Source of the DNA: Myxococcales bacterium
Lineage (GTDB): Bacteria; Myxococcota_A; Polyangia; Polyangiales; Polyangiaceae
Assembly (NCBI GenBank): GCA_025362165.1
Contig: JANYHY010000096.1
Span: 1-9,882 of the forward strand
DNA length: 9,882 bases
Direction: 5' to 3'
Shown piece by piece: positions 6,364 to 9,882 of the stretch (positions within the stretch are counted from its first letter, which is position 1; every line of letters begins with the position of its first letter). Below the pieces are notes generated by a model that was given only the letters and a program-made list of their open reading frames with translations, was not told where the DNA came from and did not search any database. The translations under genes were made by a program, and so were the position numbers.

Positions 6364-6369
6364 AACCTA
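6364..6369 (-). promoter_or_regulatory. Candidate -10 element (TAGGTT) 6 nt before the 33-aa frame
   Basis: On the minus strand TAGGTT, then TCGGTG, then the ATG at 6357. The spacing is what is expected if transcription starts at the start codon. No good -35 is seen. A second hexamer, TAGGCT (6419-6414, minus strand), could start a transcript with a leader of about 50 nt instead. Confidence 0.35.
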
Positions 6370-6411
6370 AGCACCCTGACGCAACGCGGCAAGCCACTGA
6401 ACGCGCTGAAA

Positions 6412-6420
6412 TTAGCCTAA
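6412..6420. promoter_or_regulatory. Symmetric TTAGCCTAA element in the divergent control region
   Basis: A perfect inverted repeat, TTAG-C-CTAA, in the AT-richest patch between the minus-strand 33-aa/sigma unit and the plus-strand KOW/ABC unit. Read either way it gives a TANNNT hexamer: TAGCCT (6413-6418) on plus and TAGGCT on minus. It could be a shared bidirectional -10, which is known to arise from sequence symmetry, or a small operator. The rest of 6370-6505 shows no gene and no clear -35. A TTGACT at 6434-6439 has no matching -10 at 16-18 bp. Confidence 0.3.
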
Positions 6421-6505
6421 CCGCACTCGCTGATTGACTTCGCGCGTTGCAGACGTAATGAGGATAGCCGCCTCCGCGAGCGTCCACGAACGCGCGGCGA
6501 TCTTC

Positions 6506-6865
6506 ATGACCCGCGACCGTCAACCGAAGGGAAAGCGAAAAGCCGCCGTCGGTACAGAGCCCGCCGAAGCGTCGGTGCGAGGCGTGACGAAGCCGGCGCT
6601 CGCTCCCCGCTCGATCGCACGGCGCCACAAGGACACCGAAGATCCGAACGCGCCCATCGAGAAAGGCTCGCAAGTCCGGTCGCTCGGCGGAGCGTTCGAG
6701 GGCAAGACTGGCGTCGTGCAGGAGTTGGACGGACGCGGTGGTGCGCGCGTGATGTTCGGCCTGCTCACGACGCGCGTGGAGATCAAAGACCTCGTCGTGA
6801 TGGCGCCCGGTCGCGGCCGGCCAGTCCTTGGCTCGTCGCATCGCAAGCCGCAGCCGCAGTCGTGA
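6506..6865 (+). CDS. Small KOW-domain protein, 119 aa
   Basis: A short basic protein with a single KOW-like segment at about residues 52-98: EKGSQVRSLGGAFEGKTGVV, then the strands ARVMFGL and TTRVEIKDLVVM. The pattern G-x-x-V-R-x-x-x-G-x-F-x-G-x-x-G-x-V is the KOW signature seen in NusG and ribosomal proteins L24 and L14e/L26e, which bind RNA or RNA-linked partners. The flanks (1-50 and 99-119) are Arg/Lys/Pro-rich and likely disordered. A role in transcription or translation is plausible but not shown. The start is uncertain: ATG 6458 and TTG 6434 are in frame upstream, but the added codons include AGG and ATA, rare in this window, and no start has a Shine-Dalgarno, so I chose ATG 6506. The ABC transporter gene begins 52 bp downstream on the same strand and may share its transcript. 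Confidence 0.72.
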   Translation: MTRDRQPKGKRKAAVGTEPAEASVRGVTKPALAPRSIARRHKDTEDPNAPIEKGSQVRSLGGAFEGKTGVVQELDGRGGARVMFGLLTTRVEIKDLVVMAPGRGRPVLGSSHRKPQPQS

Positions 6866-6917
6866 CCGCGGAGGCAACCGAGAGCACGCGGCGTGCATCT
6901 GAGCACCAACCCGCTCC

Positions 6918-8732
6918 ATGACCGCGTTCGACCCGAGCAAGCTGCCCGCGACGATGTTGGGGCAGTTCCGGCGTCATCTGCCGCAGTACCTCTACGGCGT
7001 TGTCGTCCTCGCCTTGTTCCAGCTCGGGATGAACCGCATCGACTGGCTCTCCAAGTCGGCGATCGATCTGCTCTTCGGCGCCACTCCGCAGCTCGCGTAT
7101 CGGCCAGCTCTGTTCATCCTCGCGCTCGCGCTCACGGCGTTCTTCTCACGAGTGGCGAGCCGCTTCTTCATCTTCAACGCGGGTCGCGACGTCGAGTATG
7201 AGATGCGCGCGATCCTGCTCGACCGACTGCACAAGCTCGGGACCGCGTTCTATCGGAAGATGAGCTCCGGCGAGATCATGAGCCGCGCGACGAGCGATCT
7301 TGCGCAAGTCAGGCTGCTCTACGGGTTCGGCGTCCTCAACGTCGTCAACGTGGTGTTCGCGTTTGCGAGCGCGCTTCAGGTCATGCTGCACATCTCGTGG
7401 CGGCTCACGCTGGTGAGCTTCGTCACCGTGCCTGTGCTGACTCTCGTCACGCGCAGCTTCTCGCGCCAGATGTTCTTGCGCACCAAAGAGAACCAAGCCG
7501 CGCTCGGCAAGCTCGCGAGCGCGATGCAGAGCAACCTCGCTGGAGTGCGCGTCGTGCGGAGCTTCGCTCTCGAGAAGCAAGAGCGGAAGCGCTTCGATGC
7601 GATCAACCAAGAGTACCTTACCGCGAGCTTGGGGCTCGCTCGCATGCGCGGATCCATGGGACCGATGCTCGGGGCAGCGAGCGCTGGCGGTGTGCTGGCC
7701 TTCTTCTGGTACGGCTCCACGCTCTTGCTGCGCGGCGCAGACGACGGCGGCATCACCAAGGGCGACTTCTTTGCGTTCTCCATGGCGCTCGGACGCATGA
7801 CCTGGCCGATCATCGCCATGGGGTTCGCCCTGTCGATCTTGCAACGCGGTCGGGCGAGCTTTCTACGCCTCCAAGAGATCTTCCTCGCCCAGCCAGACAT
7901 CGTCGGCGGCGGGATGGCTGCGCCAGAGCATGTCCAAGGTTCGCTCAAGGCGTGTGGGCTCTCGTTTTCGCACGGCGATCACAAGGTGCTCGACGACGTC
8001 ACGTTCGACCTTCGCGCTGGCGAGTCTCTCGCGATCGTCGGGCGAACGGGGAGCGGCAAGAGCACGCTCGCCTTGCTGCTCGCGCGCCTCTTGCCAACGC
8101 CACGCGGCGCGATCCGCATCGACGGAAACGACATCTGTGATCTGCCTCTGTCGACGCTGCGGAGCATCGTCGGGTACGCGCAGCAGGACGCGTTCTTGTT
8201 CTCCACGACGGTCTCTCGCAACATCGGCTTCGCGCTCGACGACCCCGACAGCCCGGAGTCGATGGCGCGCATACGAGATGCCGCGCGTGAGGCGCAGGTC
8301 CTCGAAGAGGCGTTGGGCTTGCCCGAGCAGTTCGACACCGTCGTCGGAGAGCGCGGAGTTCAGCTCTCCGGCGGACAACGACAGCGCATCGCCCTCGCGC
8401 GCGCCCTCGTGTGGACGCCGAAGATCCTGATCTTGGACGACCCGCTCTCCGCGGTGGACGCCAAGACGGAGGCATCGATCCTCGACGCGATCGAGCGACA
8501 GTCCAAGCAACGCACCGTCGTGTTGATCACTCACCGGGTCGCGGCCGCCGCGCGGTGTGGTCAGATCGTCGTGCTCGATCAGGGGAAGGTGGCAGAACGC
8601 GGCACGCATGAGCAGCTCCTCGCGAACAAGGGGATCTACGCTTCGTTCGCGGAAGAGCAACGCGTGGAGGGCGAGCTCGCCGCGCTCGGTCGAGGCGAGC
8701 TCTCGATCCCGGACGCGCAAGGTGCCGCGTGA
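6918..8732 (+). CDS. ABC exporter half-transporter, subunit with non-canonical Walker B (MdlA/BmrC-like)
   Basis: A type IV ABC exporter half of 604 residues: six membrane segments in about 20-310 (TM1 ~24-40, TM2 ~62-80, TM3/4 ~138-178, TM5/6 ~250-305), with FYRKMSSGEIMSRATSDL as the coupling-helix region (111-128). The nucleotide-binding domain (about 342-580) has Walker A GRTGSGKS (375-382), Q-loop YAQQD (Gln422), signature LSGGQ (483-487), Walker B ILILD (503-507) and switch His539 (ITHR). Two positions are unusual: the residue after Walker B is Asp508, not Glu, and the A-loop aromatic is replaced (LSFSHGD, His352). In heterodimeric exporters such as MdlAB, BmrCD and TM287/288 this Asp marks the subunit forming the degenerate ATP site. 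It overlaps the next gene by GTGA, so the two are probably made together and pair in the inner membrane. The substrate (drug, lipid or peptide) is unknown. No Shine-Dalgarno is seen before the ATG. Confidence 0.94.
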   Translation: MTAFDPSKLPATMLGQFRRHLPQYLYGVVVLALFQLGMNRIDWLSKSAIDLLFGATPQLAYRPALFILALALTAFFSRVASRFFIFNAGRDVEYEMRAILLDRLHKLGTAFYRKMSSGEIMSRATSDLAQVRLLYGFGVLNVVNVVFAFASALQVMLHISWRLTLVSFVTVPVLTLVTRSFSRQMFLRTKENQAALGKLASAMQSNLAGVRVVRSFALEKQERKRFDAINQEYLTASLGLARMRGSMGPMLGAASAGGVLAFFWYGSTLLLRGADDGGITKGDFFAFSMALGRMTWPIIAMGFALSILQRGRASFLRLQEIFLAQPDIVGGGMAAPEHVQGSLKACGLSFSHGDHKVLDDVTFDLRAGESLAIVGRTGSGKSTLALLLARLLPTPRGAIRIDGNDICDLPLSTLRSIVGYAQQDAFLFSTTVSRNIGFALDDPDSPESMARIRDAAREAQVLEEALGLPEQFDTVVGERGVQLSGGQRQRIALARALVWTPKILILDDPLSAVDAKTEASILDAIERQSKQRTVVLITHRVAAAARCGQIVVLDQGKVAERGTHEQLLANKGIYASFAEEQRVEGELAALGRGELSIPDAQGAA

Positions 8733-9882
8733 GCACATCCACGAGACACCCGCCGAGCCGCGCTGAGGAGAAGCTGCGCGCGTTCCACGAAGAGGACGCC
8801 GTCGTCAAGGTCTATGACGCAAACCTCATCGCGCGCGTGTGGCCGTTCTTGCGACCTCACCGCCGCCCGCTGTTCGTCTCGGTCGGCCTCATGTTCGTGA
8901 TCGCAGGCATCAACTTGGCGAGGCCGCTCGTCATGGGCAGCATCATCAGAGCGACCGGAGACGGCGATCCCGCTGGCGTGTTCCGCGGCGGACTCAGGCT
9001 CACCGCGCTCGTCATCGCGCTGCAGCTCGTCTCGTTCGTGCAGGTCTACACGATGCAGATCGCAGGGGCGCGCGCGATGGCGGACCTGCGCGCGCACATC
9101 TTCGAGTTCTTGCAGCGGCTCTCCATGCGCTACTTCGACAAGACGCCCGTCGGTCGTCTGGTCACGCGCGCGACCAACGACGTCGACGCGCTCGGCGAGG
9201 CGTTCGCGTCTGGTGTGCTCAACGCGGTGGGCGATCTCTTGTCGCTCGTGGGCATCATCGTCGTGATGCTCCTGCTCGACTGGCGCCTCTCGCTCATCGC
9301 CTTCGCAGCGCTGCCGATCGTCCTGTTTCTCGTAGCGTCCATGCGCAGCCGCTCACGCCAAGCCAACCGCGACATACGCACCAAGACCGCGCGCCTCAAC
9401 GCGTTCTTGAACGAGCAAGTCAACGGCATCGCCGTGGTGCAGGCGTACGCGCGCGAGGCCGACATGGCGGCAGAACACGACCTGATCAACGAGGCGTACC
9501 GCGACGCGAACAAGCGATCCATCTACTATGAAGCCACGCTCGACGCGGCGATCGAGCTCGTCGCGACCGTGTGCATCGCGAGCGTGCTGTTGTACGTGGG
9601 CGTCGGACGCGTGGGTGATCACCTCGTGACGTTCGCGCTGATGGTGACGTTCACCGGCTACATCAAGCAGTTCTTCGAACCCGTGAGCCTCTTGTCACAA
9701 CGCTACACGGTGCTCCAAGCGTCGATGACTGGCGCAGAGCGAATCTTTCAGCTGCTCGACGTGACGGACACAGAGACACCCGTCGTCCTGGCGAGCGAGT
9801 GCGCAGAGCCGGGGCCGGCGGACGAAGCGATCTCTCTGCGCGACGTCACGTTCGGCTACAAATCAGGCACTCCCGTGCTGCG
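8729..9882 (+). CDS. ABC exporter half-transporter, partner subunit (3' truncated)
   Basis: It starts at GTG 8729, overlapping the previous stop in GTGA, and stays open to the window end (384 full codons). After a hydrophilic N-terminus of about 45 residues come the membrane segments of an exporter transmembrane domain (about 48-66, 91-112, 160-182, 187-204, 273-292, 300-320) with the hallmark YFDKTPVGRLVTRATNDVDAL (135-155) and the ARLNAFLNEQVNGIAVVQAY helix (221-240). The ATP-binding domain begins near 367: SLRDVTFGYKSGTPVL has an intact A-loop Tyr377, unlike its partner. Walker A, signature and Walker B lie beyond the window. The longer N-terminus and the order after the DD-type subunit fit MdlB/BmrD-like partners that carry the catalytic Glu; that residue cannot be seen here. 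Confidence 0.93.
   Translation, partial: MSTSTRHPPSRAEEKLRAFHEEDAVVKVYDANLIARVWPFLRPHRRPLFVSVGLMFVIAGINLARPLVMGSIIRATGDGDPAGVFRGGLRLTALVIALQLVSFVQVYTMQIAGARAMADLRAHIFEFLQRLSMRYFDKTPVGRLVTRATNDVDALGEAFASGVLNAVGDLLSLVGIIVVMLLLDWRLSLIAFAALPIVLFLVASMRSRSRQANRDIRTKTARLNAFLNEQVNGIAVVQAYAREADMAAEHDLINEAYRDANKRSIYYEATLDAAIELVATVCIASVLLYVGVGRVGDHLVTFALMVTFTGYIKQFFEPVSLLSQRYTVLQASMTGAERIFQLLDVTDTETPVVLASECAEPGPADEAISLRDVTFGYKSGTPVL

Noticed and set aside
6862..6921. A 19-codon frame bridging the KOW stop (GTGA) and the ABC start (ATGA) with 4-bp overlaps at both ends.
   Set aside because: The overlaps are neat, but the peptide has no feature and no ribosome binding site, so chance is more likely than a coupling peptide.
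6344..6940. Minus-strand frame of 198 codons opposite the KOW gene.
   Set aside because: No recognisable domain; the plus-strand frame has a KOW pattern and a better amino-acid composition.
7146..7844. Minus-strand open frame opposite the first ABC transporter gene.
   Set aside because: Composition (Glu/Arg/His-rich, no motif) is that of a shadow frame, and the plus strand is an unmistakable ABC exporter.

Overview
This window looks like ordinary chromosome from a high-GC deltaproteobacterial-type bacterium, probably a myxobacterium (Myxococcota). The signs are strong G/C preference at third codon positions, a lipoprotein with a Ser/Asp/Gly-rich linker followed by kelch repeats, an acyltransferase-like protein with a TPR tail, and a sigma-32-family factor with a long charged N-terminal extension. 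The taxonomic call is inference. I see no rRNA, tRNA, CRISPR array, insertion sequence or prophage gene.

Layout. (1) Bases 1-2085, plus strand: the 3' end of a C45-type acyltransferase/hydrolase with TPR-like repeats, then a kelch-repeat lipoprotein. (2) Bases 2086-2349: a candidate intrinsic terminator, an extended -10 element, and a short, apparently broken reading frame whose C-terminus carries QLDLF, the consensus sliding-clamp-binding pentapeptide. (3) Bases 2350-6357, minus strand, transcribed right to left: a 33-residue single-pass membrane protein candidate, an RpoH-like sigma factor, rsmI (overlapping the sigma stop by 4 bp), a double-hotdog MaoC/hydratase-2 protein, and a DHH-family phosphoesterase. 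(4) Bases 6358-6505: a divergent control region with a symmetric TTAGCCTAA element. (5) Bases 6506-9882, plus strand: a small KOW-domain protein, then two ABC exporter half-transporters overlapping by 4 bp. The second runs off the window.

How the genes work together. The sigma factor and rsmI are translationally coupled and maoC follows after 12 bp, so heat-shock-type transcription, 16S rRNA methylation and acyl-CoA hydration share a transcription unit. The DHH gene follows after 46 bp and may have its own promoter. The two ABC genes probably form one heterodimeric exporter: the first has Asp in place of the catalytic Glu after Walker B and His at the A-loop position, while the second keeps the A-loop Tyr.

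I do not see an obvious new multi-gene system. The most interesting signals are small. Four starts (817, 2166, 3279, 6357) each have a TANNNT hexamer ending 6-7 nt before the start codon and no good Shine-Dalgarno, which is the layout of leaderless transcripts. Two of these starts belong to short reading frames that length-based gene calling would miss.
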